Below are positions 6,237 through 12,298 of a stretch of 33,588 nt of DNA, piece after piece. The notes beneath the pieces were generated by a model. The model was not told the DNA's origin, ran no database searches, and saw only the letters and a program-made list of their open reading frames with translations. Numbering within the stretch: position 1 is the first letter of the stretch; each line of letters opens with the position of its first letter. Source of the stretch: a virus. Location of the stretch: positions 1 through 33,588 of the IMG/VR virus record IMGVR_UViG_3300027782_000216; one strand, 5' to 3'. The position numbers and the translations under genes were made by a program.

Positions 6237-6266
6237 TTGTTAAGCTAAATTAACAGTTATTTTATA
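6237..6266 (+). promoter_or_regulatory. Candidate rightward promoter for the cro-like gene
   Basis: TTGTTA at 6237-6242 (four of six matches to TTGACA), a 17-base spacer and TTTTAT at 6260-6265 form a modest sigma-70-like promoter. The predicted start is about 45 bases before the ATG at 6318. The operator-like palindrome covers the -35 and spacer. The opposite-strand promoter for the minus operon should lie in the same interval; I see an AT-rich TATAAA-like box there but no convincing -35. Confidence 0.35.
6238..6255. promoter_or_regulatory. Operator-like palindrome in the divergent control region
   Basis: TGTTAA (6238-6243) and TTAACA (6250-6255) are perfect inverted six-base arms around GCTAAA, an 18-bp site of the size bound by small Cro-type dimers. 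A further half-site TGTTAA occurs at 6292-6297. Both lie between the divergent operons and beside the gene for a Cro-like protein, which makes that protein the likely ligand. The rest of 6190-6317 holds no gene that I can support. Confidence 0.45.
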
Positions 6267-6317
6267 GGTGTTTTCCCTAATGCTGCTTATTTGTTAATTA
6301 GGCTTTACAATCCCCTA

Positions 6318-6473
6318 ATGACAAAACAAGAATTAGTGCATTTGGCAGGCTCACAGAGTGAGCTTGCTAGGATATTGAGGATTTCTAGGGCAGCGGTGTG
6401 TTTGTGGAAAAAAGTCCCCGAGCTACGCTTGCGCCAGCTTAGAGACTTGCGCCCCGAGTGGTTTGTGCTATGA
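6318..6473 (+). CDS. Cro/YdaS-like helix-turn-helix regulator
   Basis: This 51-residue protein, starting at MTKQELVHLAGSQSE, has a helix-turn-helix at about residues 10-32 (GSQSELARILRISRAAVCLW). The short 'VPELRLRQLRDL' tail is typical of YdaS/Cro-like phage repressors. It should bind the neighbouring operator and set the direction of early transcription. It sits in the divergent gap, opposite the minus operon and upstream of the replication gene, as Cro does in lambdoid phages. No CI-type partner was found. The ATG at 6318 is preferred over 6291 because homologous small Cro proteins begin with M-T/K-K. Confidence 0.75.
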   Translation: MTKQELVHLAGSQSELARILRISRAAVCLWKKVPELRLRQLRDLRPEWFVL

Positions 6474-6474
6474 T
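6447..6474 (+). promoter_or_regulatory. Extended -10 promoter at the 3' end of the cro-like gene
   Basis: TGCTATGAT gives an extended -10 (TG-N-TATGAT, hexamer 6469-6474). A weak -35, TTGCGC, lies at 6447-6452 with a 16-base spacer. The stop codon of the regulator gene overlaps the -10 box. The predicted transcript start near 6481 coincides with the first base of a possible structured RNA, so this could drive a separate small RNA or the replication operon. Confidence 0.45.
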
Positions 6475-6481
6475 TTTTTGA

Positions 6482-6549
6482 AACGTGGCTAGGGTAGCTC
6501 CCGAAAAGACGATTCTTCACCGTCCTGCCAATGTTTCTCATGTGAAGAT
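6482..6549 (+). ncRNA. Possible structured leader or C4-like antisense RNA
   Basis: The non-coding gap 6474-6570 can fold as two hairpins enclosed by TGGC/GCCA (6486-6489 with 6527-6530). Hairpin one is GGG/CCC (6492-6494, 6500-6502). Hairpin two is GACG/CGTC (6508-6511, 6521-6524). The loop of hairpin two, TCTTCAC (6514-6520), is perfectly complementary to GTGAAGA at 6542-6548, so a pseudoknot or loop switch is possible. Two hairpins inside a closing stem resemble the phage C4 antisense RNA class (Rfam C4). It ends just before the ribosome site of the replication gene. The stems are short, so this remains a hypothesis. Confidence 0.35.
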
Positions 6550-6570
6550 GACCGATGAAGTAAGGTTTTT

Positions 6571-7311
6571 ATGCACTATTACCAATTTAATATTGGCGAC
6601 TATCAGAGTCACACAAATCATTTAGACCCTCTTGAAGATTTGGCTTACCGCCGAATGCTTGATTGGTGTTATCTCCACGAAAAACCCCTACCATTAGATG
6701 CCAACGAAATTGCAAGAATCATTCGTTTGCGTGATCATGCCGCCATTATTAGGGATGTGCTTACCGAGTTTTTTAGCCGATATGGTGAGGGTTGGGTTTG
6801 TGATCGAGTGCTTGAAGAAATCCAGCATTACAAGGCAAAAATTGAACAAGCGTCTAGGGCTGGTAAAGCATCCGCTGAACGTAGGTCTAACGAGCGTTTA
6901 ACAAACGTTCAACCAACCAATAACCAAGAACCAATAACCAATAACCATATTAAAGAATCTAAAGATTCTTTGTCGGCAGGGTTGCCGACTTGCCCTCATC
7001 AGGACATTCTAAATCTTTACAAAAAGCATTTACCCCAATTAGCCCAGCCAAGGGTTTGGGATGGGGTCAGGCAAACCAACTTACGGCAAAGATGGTTACA
7101 AGCTGCCAAGCCGTCAATATTTAGCCCACAGGGGTACGCCTCGCAAACCGAGGGGTTAGCCTGGTGGGATTCTTTTTTTGCTTATATTGCCAACGATACC
7201 AAGCTGGCGCAGGGGTTTGAAACCAAGGATAGGACATGGCGACCTGATCTTGTGTGGATAGTGAATGCAACCAATTTTGCCAAGATAATTGATGGAAAGT
7301 ACCAAAAATGA
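6571..7311 (+). CDS. DUF1376 (YdaU-like) phage replication protein
   Basis: This 246-residue protein has the DUF1376 domain at its N-terminus: MHYYQFNIGDYQSHTNHL, then LEDLAYRRMLDWCYLHEKPLP and a winged-helix-like ANEIARIIRLRDH. A basic linker (KASAERRSNERLT) and an Asn/Gln-rich hinge follow. The C-terminal half is of the type seen in phage replication initiators (ILNLYKKHLPQL, LRQRWLQAAK, WWDSFFAYI). DUF1376 proteins are thought to open the phage origin, as lambda O does. No helicase loader was seen. A TAAGG ribosome site precedes the ATG. The stop overlaps the next start (ATGA). Confidence 0.85.
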   Translation: MHYYQFNIGDYQSHTNHLDPLEDLAYRRMLDWCYLHEKPLPLDANEIARIIRLRDHAAIIRDVLTEFFSRYGEGWVCDRVLEEIQHYKAKIEQASRAGKASAERRSNERLTNVQPTNNQEPITNNHIKESKDSLSAGLPTCPHQDILNLYKKHLPQLAQPRVWDGVRQTNLRQRWLQAAKPSIFSPQGYASQTEGLAWWDSFFAYIANDTKLAQGFETKDRTWRPDLVWIVNATNFAKIIDGKYQK

Positions 7312-7541
7312 CTTTTGCTAAACCTGAAACCAAAAAAGATGACAATTTTGATGCCATGCAACGCCTTATGTGCTCTGTGCATGGTTGCCCAAACCGTTGG
7401 TCGGTTCACATGGAGGGCGAAAAACCCAAGTGTTCTAAGCATCAATGGGAAAAACAAGACTACAAAGCGCCCGATTTAAAAGAAGTTTTTAAAAATTCAA
7501 GCCCTGTAAAGCATTGGCAAGATGATGGGGAGGTGTTTTGA
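7308..7541 (+). CDS. Small zinc-binding-motif phage protein
   Basis: This 77-residue protein carries four possible metal ligands in the order CSVHGC (22, 27), then CSKH (42, 45), with NRWSVHM between them. This motif often follows DUF1376 genes in phages. It may help load the replication machinery or bind DNA, but no activity is established. The gene overlaps its neighbours at both ends and shares the last base of its TGA with the ATG of the methyltransferase. Confidence 0.7.
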   Translation: MTFAKPETKKDDNFDAMQRLMCSVHGCPNRWSVHMEGEKPKCSKHQWEKQDYKAPDLKEVFKNSSPVKHWQDDGEVF

Positions 7542-8617
7542 TGAACAAGATTGAATTTGGTGATTGCCGCCAAACTATGCGTAGCTGGAAAGAGCAGGGC
7601 ATAAAGGCACAAACTTGCGTTACTAGCCCCCCTTATTTTGGTTTGCGTGACTATGGAACAGCAAAGTGGGAAGGTGGTGACGTTAATTGTGAACACTCCA
7701 TATCTATGCCAACCAAATGGAATGATCCAAAGCGTGGAACTAACGTTTTAAGACCCGAAACAGGACATAGAGGTGGATCATTTAAATATTGCCACAAATG
7801 TGGGGCAACAAGGATTGATGAACAAATTGGTTTAGAAGAGACACCCGAAGAATACATTGCAGCAATGGTTGAAGTATTTAGATGTGTGCGTGATGTGCTG
7901 GAGGATGATGGGACGCTATGGCTGAACATTGGTGACAGTTATTGCAATAGCAATGGTTTTGCTAGAGCCAGCCCTGAATATCAGCGTGAAGGCAGAAACA
8001 ATATGCCAGCTAATGATAGAAAGCTAGACAAACTGCATGAAACAGGATTAAAGACCAAAGACCTTATCGGCATCCCTTGGATGCTGGCGTTTGCACTAAG
8101 GGCTGATGGCTGGTATTTACGACAAGACATTATTTGGCATAAGCCAAACCCAATGCCTGAGTCGGTGCAGGACAGATGCACCAAAGCGCATGAATACATT
8201 TTTCTTTTGAGCAAAAAGCAGAAGTATTACTACGATGTTGAAGCCGTAAAAGAACCTGTTGAAAACATGGGTAAACCAAGAAAATTTAGAGATGGAGATG
8301 CCTCTGCAACATTAAGAAATGATGAGGGGCGAATGTACATTCCTAAAGAAGACAGGAACAAACGCAGCGTTTGGACAGTCAATACAAAACCTTACGCTAG
8401 CGCACACTTTGCAGTATTTCCAACGGAATTGATTGAGCCTTGCATTCTTGCTGGCGCACCAATTGGCGGCATAGTGCTTGATCCTTTTATGGGTAGCGGC
8501 ACTACGGCACAAGTAGCGCAAGACCTTGGGCGGCAGTATCTTGGCTGTGAACTAAACCCCGAATACAAACCATTGCAAGATAAAAGAATCAGCCAAATGT
8601 CTTTGGTACTGGAGTAA
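7541..8617 (+). CDS. DNA methyltransferase, N4-cytosine/N6-adenine (beta-type order)
   Basis: This 358-residue protein has the catalytic motif IV as TSPPYFGLRDYG (28-39). The SAM-binding motif I is DPFMGSGTTAQVA, beginning at about residue 314. The order IV before I marks the beta group. SPPY allows either N4-cytosine or N6-adenine, so the base is uncertain. A zinc-like insertion (CEH, then CHKCG) lies at about residues 50-88. LEDDGTLWLNIGDSY and GIPWMLAFALRADGWYLRQDIIWHK are typical of phage modification enzymes. No cognate endonuclease is adjacent, so it is probably an orphan that protects phage DNA. The ATG at 7541 has a GGGAGG site seven bases upstream. Confidence 0.9.
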   Translation: MNKIEFGDCRQTMRSWKEQGIKAQTCVTSPPYFGLRDYGTAKWEGGDVNCEHSISMPTKWNDPKRGTNVLRPETGHRGGSFKYCHKCGATRIDEQIGLEETPEEYIAAMVEVFRCVRDVLEDDGTLWLNIGDSYCNSNGFARASPEYQREGRNNMPANDRKLDKLHETGLKTKDLIGIPWMLAFALRADGWYLRQDIIWHKPNPMPESVQDRCTKAHEYIFLLSKKQKYYYDVEAVKEPVENMGKPRKFRDGDASATLRNDEGRMYIPKEDRNKRSVWTVNTKPYASAHFAVFPTELIEPCILAGAPIGGIVLDPFMGSGTTAQVAQDLGRQYLGCELNPEYKPLQDKRISQMSLVLE

Positions 8618-8619
8618 CA

Positions 8620-9189
8620 ATGTCAGCACAAGAAATAGCATCCAGTTTGGATGAATCAAATGATTTAGGAATAGTTCGACAAGCAAAAGTTGAAGACATC
8701 ATTTATGTTATTTCACTATCAAAAAAAGAAACTCACAGCTTGGGTTTTATTCCAAAAATGGCATACGAAGCGGCAATCACTGGAGTTAAGACAGGAGATA
8801 GGTGGAGCAATGTTTGTAATGACAAATTGTTTGTCATTGAGTGTAATGGTGATTTAGTTGGATTTTGTTTGGCTAGTTTTGGAATCCAAAACGCAATAAG
8901 CAAAAAAGGAAAGATTGCACAGATTTGTCTACAGACTGATGCAAGGAAATTTTTGCGTGGAAGATTGCTCCTAGACACTGTTGTTGATTATGGAAAAACA
9001 CAAGGCACTTTTGCGTTTAGCGCAGGATGTGCTGACGATCTTGAATCTAATTTATTTTGGAAAGCAATGGGTTGGGTGTGTATTGCAACTAGATTTGGCA
9101 TTTCTCACAAAAATACTTGGAAGCAAACAAGCAAAAGAGTAATTAATGTGTACAGATATGATCCAAGTGATTTTTTGATAATGGATTAA
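8620..9189 (+). CDS. GNAT-fold acyltransferase-like protein (possible Mom-like role)
   Basis: This 189-residue protein has a GNAT-type layout. The N-terminal strand-helix is IVRQAKVEDIIYVISLSK. A central strand is LFVIECNGDLVGFCLASF. The acyl-CoA motif region is AQICLQTDARKFLRGRLLLDTVVDYG (about 107-132). A helix then leads to SNLFWKAMGW and GISHKNTWKQTSKR. Its start is three bases after the methyltransferase stop, with a GGAG site. Phage Mu Mom, which modifies adenine in DNA, also has a GNAT fold, so a DNA-modifying role beside the methyltransferase is attractive but unproven. Acetylation of a protein is the alternative. Confidence 0.75.
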   Translation: MSAQEIASSLDESNDLGIVRQAKVEDIIYVISLSKKETHSLGFIPKMAYEAAITGVKTGDRWSNVCNDKLFVIECNGDLVGFCLASFGIQNAISKKGKIAQICLQTDARKFLRGRLLLDTVVDYGKTQGTFAFSAGCADDLESNLFWKAMGWVCIATRFGISHKNTWKQTSKRVINVYRYDPSDFLIMD

Positions 9190-9195
9190 AAATGA

Positions 9196-9465
9196 ATGAC
9201 CGACAACAAGCAAATAAACTTTTGGACCGACACAAAGAAACCGGTGAACTTAGCTACGCTGACACCACAGCAGCGCTTAGAGTTACTGGAGACATTGAAG
9301 ACGATGGAAGCTCGGGAGTGGGTGCAGAGATACCGCAAGAAAGCGAAAAACCTTGGGAAAATCCAAGCATCAACATGGTGGTCACGGGTTTACTTAGACA
9401 TAGAAAAACGGCGTGGATCAGCCGCCGCCGTTGACCTTAGAAAGCGAATGAATGAGACACGCTAA
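9196..9465 (+). CDS. Hypothetical basic helical protein
   Basis: This 89-residue protein reads TLTPQQRLELLETLKTMEAREWVQRYRK, then TWWSRVYLDIEKRRGSAAAVDLRKRMN. It is helical and strongly basic. Phage proteins with the same W...IEKRRG...AADLRRRMN ending occur beside VRR-NUC-like genes; the function is unknown. A second ATG-started frame at 9192 overlaps it but has atypical composition and is rejected. The 3' end overlaps the nuclease gene by 14 bases. Confidence 0.7.
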   Translation: MTDNKQINFWTDTKKPVNLATLTPQQRLELLETLKTMEAREWVQRYRKKAKNLGKIQASTWWSRVYLDIEKRRGSAAAVDLRKRMNETR

Positions 9466-9718
9466 AAGAGTGGATGCAAACCAAGACCAAATTGTGGTTG
9501 CTTTACGAGCCGCAGGCGCTTACGTTTGGATCATTAGCTTACCCGTTGACCTTTTGGTTGGCTACAAGGGTCACACGTTCTTGGTGGAGATTAAAACGGG
9601 CGCTAAAAAGCGTTTAACAAGCCTACAAGCCGACTTTTTTGAAAATTGGGGCGGTAGCACATTGGCAAGGATTGATAGCCCTGATGCGGCTCTACGCATG
9701 ATTGGAGTATTAAAGTGA
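9452..9718 (+). CDS. PD-(D/E)XK nuclease, small VRR-NUC/resolvase-like
   Basis: This 88-residue protein has a minimal PD-(D/E)XK core: PVDLLVGYKG (Asp33) and FLVEIKTG (Glu46, Lys48). The usual helix and the LTSLQADFFENWGG segment follow, then LARIDSPDAALRMIG. The N-terminal DANQDQIVVALRAAGA helix supplies the expected acidic/Gln residues. Such small phage nucleases are thought to cut branched or unusual DNA during replication and packaging. It lies in the early operon between two short helical genes. Confidence 0.85.
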   Translation: MRHAKRVDANQDQIVVALRAAGAYVWIISLPVDLLVGYKGHTFLVEIKTGAKKRLTSLQADFFENWGGSTLARIDSPDAALRMIGVLK

Positions 9719-10044
9719 AACCCGAAGAAGCCGCACAACAAATTCGAGACAAAGCCGCCGCATATGGTGAGGCTAAAGCCCAAAGGGTTTACCTTGAGGA
9801 ATTTCGCAAAAGCCAAAAAGCTTTGTTAATGCGTGATGCCCTAGAAATGGGCTTTGAGGCGGCAAACGCCCAAGAACGTGAAGCTTATGCCGACCCCATT
9901 TATGCTAAGTTGTTAAGGGGATTGGCGGCGGCAATTGAAAAAGAAGAAACGCTAAAGTGGGAGATTGAGGCGGCTAGGCTTGACATAGAGATTTGGCGCA
10001 CCCGTGAGGCAACCAATCGTATGCAAGACAAAGCGCACCAATGA
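9715..10044 (+). CDS. Helical coiled-coil early protein
   Basis: The GTG start overlaps the nuclease stop (GTGA) and has a GGAG site seven bases upstream. The 109-residue protein is nearly all helix: an Ala/Glu-rich first half with EEFRKSQKALLMRDALEMG, then NAQEREAYADPIYAKLLRGL and a long charged helix (KEETLKWEIEAARLDIEIW). The AQEREAYADP block looks like a conserved feature of phage proteins found beside this nuclease type. It may dimerise and bind DNA. The function is unknown. Confidence 0.75.
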   Translation: MKPEEAAQQIRDKAAAYGEAKAQRVYLEEFRKSQKALLMRDALEMGFEAANAQEREAYADPIYAKLLRGLAAAIEKEETLKWEIEAARLDIEIWRTREATNRMQDKAHQ

Positions 10045-10226
10045 AATGCCCCGAATGTGGGACTTGGACAATCGTTAAAGAAACGAGAACTTCAACGGGA
10101 AACACACGGCGGCGGCGGTTAGAGTGCGCTAACGAACACAGATTTACCACACTGGAGACAATAATTGTTCCAAAAACACCAATACATAAGAAGCAAAAAG
10201 CTATTAAAACTAGTGGCGGGGCTTGA
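10041..10226 (+). CDS. NrdR-like zinc-ribbon protein
   Basis: This 61-residue protein starts MKCPECGTWTIVKETRTS and continues RRRRLECANEHRFTTLE. That is the zinc-ribbon half of NrdR-type regulators: CPxC as the first ligand pair, C and H in CANEH as the second, and FTT as the family block. The ATP-cone of true NrdR is missing, so it is a stand-alone ribbon of the kind phages carry, probably a DNA-binding regulator. The 3' 62 bases overlap the next gene in another frame. Confidence 0.8.
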   Translation: MKCPECGTWTIVKETRTSTGNTRRRRLECANEHRFTTLETIIVPKTPIHKKQKAIKTSGGA

Positions 10227-10518
10227 TTGTCAAGCTTGCGGGTCGGGCAACATGGTGCAGGCAGCACACACCAATTGGGGCGGCGGTAAGGGTAAAGGGG
10301 TTAAAGCCGATGACAACTTGGTAGCGGCTTTGTGTCTTAAATGCCATTATGAGATTGACCAAGGCAAAGAGTTAAGCCGAGAAGAACGGCAAGAAAAGTG
10401 GCAAAAGGCGCATATGGCAACGGTAAAAAAACTTTACATACAAGGCAATTGGCCTGTTGACGTACCCATTCCTACGTTTACAATAGATGTGCAGTTGTCT
10501 CATTTGCAGGGGCATTGA
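10165..10518 (+). CDS. HNH-type phage nuclease-like protein, TTG start
   Basis: The 117-residue frame starts at TTG 10165, with GGAG seven bases upstream; there is no ATG that would keep the YIRSKKLLKLVAGLDCQACG start. Cys22/Cys25 and Cys57/Cys60 form a zinc site. His35 (QAAHTNW), Asn51 and His61 fit an HNH core. The GGGKGKGVKADDNLVAALC block is typical of phage 'nuclease domain' proteins related to recombination-linked HNH enzymes. It could cut branched DNA during recombination. It is the last gene of the early operon, and its stop codon lies in the loop of the terminator. Confidence 0.75.
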   Translation: MFQKHQYIRSKKLLKLVAGLDCQACGSGNMVQAAHTNWGGGKGKGVKADDNLVAALCLKCHYEIDQGKELSREERQEKWQKAHMATVKKLYIQGNWPVDVPIPTFTIDVQLSHLQGH

Positions 10519-10532
10519 CCCCTGCTTTTTTT
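10506..10532 (+). terminator. Intrinsic terminator of the early operon
   Basis: GCAGGGG (10506-10512) pairs perfectly with CCCCTGC (10519-10525) around a six-base loop, followed by seven T. The TGA stop of the HNH-like gene (10516-10518) is inside the loop, so a ribosome finishing that gene would cover the stem. This marks the boundary between the early operon and the packaging/structural operon. Confidence 0.85.
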
Positions 10533-10541
10533 AGGGTAAAC

Positions 10542-10898
10542 ATGAAAAAAGACGTTGCCGATTTTATCTCCACGTTGTTCCATAGCGCCACCGTGACGCA
10601 CTTTATGCACTTGAGCACCGATTCATATGCCGTGCATAAGGCTTTAGGTAAATACTACCCCGCCATTGTTGAACTAGCTGACAGTTATGCAGAGGCTTAT
10701 TCGGGTTGTTACGAGAAGATCAAGGATTTTCCTGAGAACTTTCACAATGCCAAAGACCCTGTTAAATACCTAACAAGTATCAAAGATTACGTTTATAAAA
10801 ACCGCAAGGCTTTGCCTGACGACACTGAGCTGCAAAATATTGTGGATGAAATAGCCGCATTGGTTGATAGCACAATTTATTTATTGTCATTTAAATGA
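10542..10898 (+). CDS. DUF5856 family protein (ferritin-like helical)
   Basis: This 118-residue protein (start MKKDVADFI at 10542, AGGG upstream) has the DUF5856 pattern: LFHSATVTHFMHLSTDSYAVHKALG, then YYPAIVELADSYAEAYSG and DTELQNIVDEIAALVDSTIYLL. The repeated His/Glu helices suggest a four-helix, ferritin-like fold that could bind metal. The function is not established; relatives occur in marine and freshwater phages. It begins immediately after the terminator. Confidence 0.8.
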   Translation: MKKDVADFISTLFHSATVTHFMHLSTDSYAVHKALGKYYPAIVELADSYAEAYSGCYEKIKDFPENFHNAKDPVKYLTSIKDYVYKNRKALPDDTELQNIVDEIAALVDSTIYLLSFK

Positions 10899-11575
10899 TT
10901 AGGATATTTGCTGGCTATGACCCTAGGGAAGCTGTTGGCTACCATGTGTTTTGCCAAAGCCTGATTGAGCGCACCAGCGAGCCGGTCGCCATAACGCCTT
11001 TGTACGGCTCACAGCGGGACGGCACAAACGCATTTACTTATCAGCGGTTTCTAGTTCCCTACTTTACAAACTTTACAGGTAGGGCAATATTCTTAGATGC
11101 TAGCGATATGCTGATGTTGGCAAACATAGACAATTTGAGTAAGCTATTTGACCCAACCAAGGCGGTGCAAGTTGTCAAGCATGAGTATCAGACCAAGCAC
11201 CCAAGAAAATATATCGGTACACCGATGGAAGCGGCGAATCGGGACTATCCCCGAAAGAACTGGTCAAGTTTAATACTTTGGAATTGCGATCACCTAAGAA
11301 ACAAGGTATTGACACCCGAATTTGTGGATGACCACACAGGCGCAGAGCTTCACCGATTCGGTTGGTTGCCTGATTCACTTATCGGTGACCTACCAAAAGA
11401 GTGGAATGTGCTAGTGGGCGAGCAAGAGAACAAGAACGCCAAGATAGCGCATTACACGTTAGGCATCCCTGAGTTTGATCACTACCAAAACTGTGACTTC
11501 AGCAAGCAATGGTTTAACACCAAAAGCCGTATGATGAATGGCCTGATTAAAATGAAAGAGGTGGTCGATGCCTGA
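10895..11575 (+). CDS. Glycosyltransferase-like protein (GT-A fold)
   Basis: This 226-residue protein begins MIRIFAGYDPREAVGYHVF, typical of phage glycosyltransferases related to GT8. The DxD-like nucleotide-sugar/metal site is FLDASD (Asp68, Asp71). NWSSLILWNCDH and IAHYTLGIPEF (conserved His, late in the chain) fit the acceptor side. It could glycosylate phage DNA, a virion protein or host surface. It overlaps both neighbours by a few bases, so it is co-expressed with the packaging genes. Together with the 20414-23210 island this gives the phage several sugar-related genes. Confidence 0.8.
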   Translation: MIRIFAGYDPREAVGYHVFCQSLIERTSEPVAITPLYGSQRDGTNAFTYQRFLVPYFTNFTGRAIFLDASDMLMLANIDNLSKLFDPTKAVQVVKHEYQTKHPRKYIGTPMEAANRDYPRKNWSSLILWNCDHLRNKVLTPEFVDDHTGAELHRFGWLPDSLIGDLPKEWNVLVGEQENKNAKIAHYTLGIPEFDHYQNCDFSKQWFNTKSRMMNGLIKMKEVVDA

Positions 11576-11966
11576 TTACCAAACAAAACCTGATTACAGC
11601 TTGTTAGCCCAAGCAATTAGCCGTAAGCCTGGCCTTGCGCCCTATGGCATGAGAAATTTAGAAACAGGGCAAGACATATCCCAAGGCACGGTAAAGGGCA
11701 AAGGATACTTTGGAGAAGTGCCAATGGATCAAGGCGGCGCTATGACCGAGTTCTCAAGCGCTTATGGACAAGACGGCAACCTAGTATCTAACCCATTGAT
11801 AGTGCCAACGCTTACTAAACAAGAGCTTGATTGGCTAAAGGCGGGGCTAGACCCAACGCCACAAATAATTAAGAAAGCACAAGACTATGCCCAAAAACGC
11901 ATGGGAGCAGGACAAAGCACATTTGCAACCCCGCAAGAGTTAAGATACCCTGTGCCAACAGAGTAA
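11568..11966 (+). CDS. Conserved phage protein of unknown role
   Basis: The 132-residue protein contains the segment KGKGYFGEVPMDQGGAMTE, then NPLIVPTLTKQELDWL and a helix (PQIIKKAQDYAQKRMGAG) ending at YPVPTE. This block recurs, in my recollection, in phage proteins, sometimes as part of large internal virion proteins, so it may be a minor virion component. It overlaps the glycosyltransferase by eight bases and lies just before the terminase genes. Confidence 0.65.
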   Translation: MPDYQTKPDYSLLAQAISRKPGLAPYGMRNLETGQDISQGTVKGKGYFGEVPMDQGGAMTEFSSAYGQDGNLVSNPLIVPTLTKQELDWLKAGLDPTPQIIKKAQDYAQKRMGAGQSTFATPQELRYPVPTE

Positions 11967-11980
11967 CGTAATGCTTTATT

Positions 11981-12298
11981 ATGAATAACGAAACTAAAGT
12001 AGTTAAAACTAGAAAGAAAGCGGGTGGTCGCATTGTAGGTACGCCTAATAAGGTCACAGCACAGGCTAGAGAGGCTATCGCAATGTTTGTGGACGGTAAT
12101 GCCCACCGACTAGCACAGTGGCTTGATGAGGTCGCTATGGGCGTTCCCGAGCATGACATCAAACCCAACCCCGCCAAAGCCTTTGAGTTATTCCAAAGCG
12201 TGGTTGAGTACCATGTACCTAAGTTGGCTAGAACAGAGATCACCGGCAAGGATGAGGGGCCGGTAGAAATGGTGGTGACATGGGGCGGCGTGAAGTAA
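11981..12298 (+). CDS. terS: Terminase small subunit-like protein
   Basis: This 105-residue protein directly precedes and overlaps the large terminase gene. The start reads RKKAGGRIVGTPNKVT, a basic DNA-binding type N-terminus. A helical core follows (REAIAMFVDGNAHRLAQWLDEVA), then AFELFQSVVEYHVPKLARTE. The latter ending is common in phage small terminases of this group. It should recognise the packaging site and regulate the motor. Confidence 0.8.
   Translation: MNNETKVVKTRKKAGGRIVGTPNKVTAQAREAIAMFVDGNAHRLAQWLDEVAMGVPEHDIKPNPAKAFELFQSVVEYHVPKLARTEITGKDEGPVEMVVTWGGVK

Noticed and set aside
9192-9434. 80-residue plus-strand frame starting four bases before the basic helical gene
   Set aside because: It overlaps the 9196 gene in another frame, and its sequence (RHRKTAWISRRR end, mixed composition) lacks the conserved W...RRG...AADLRKR pattern.
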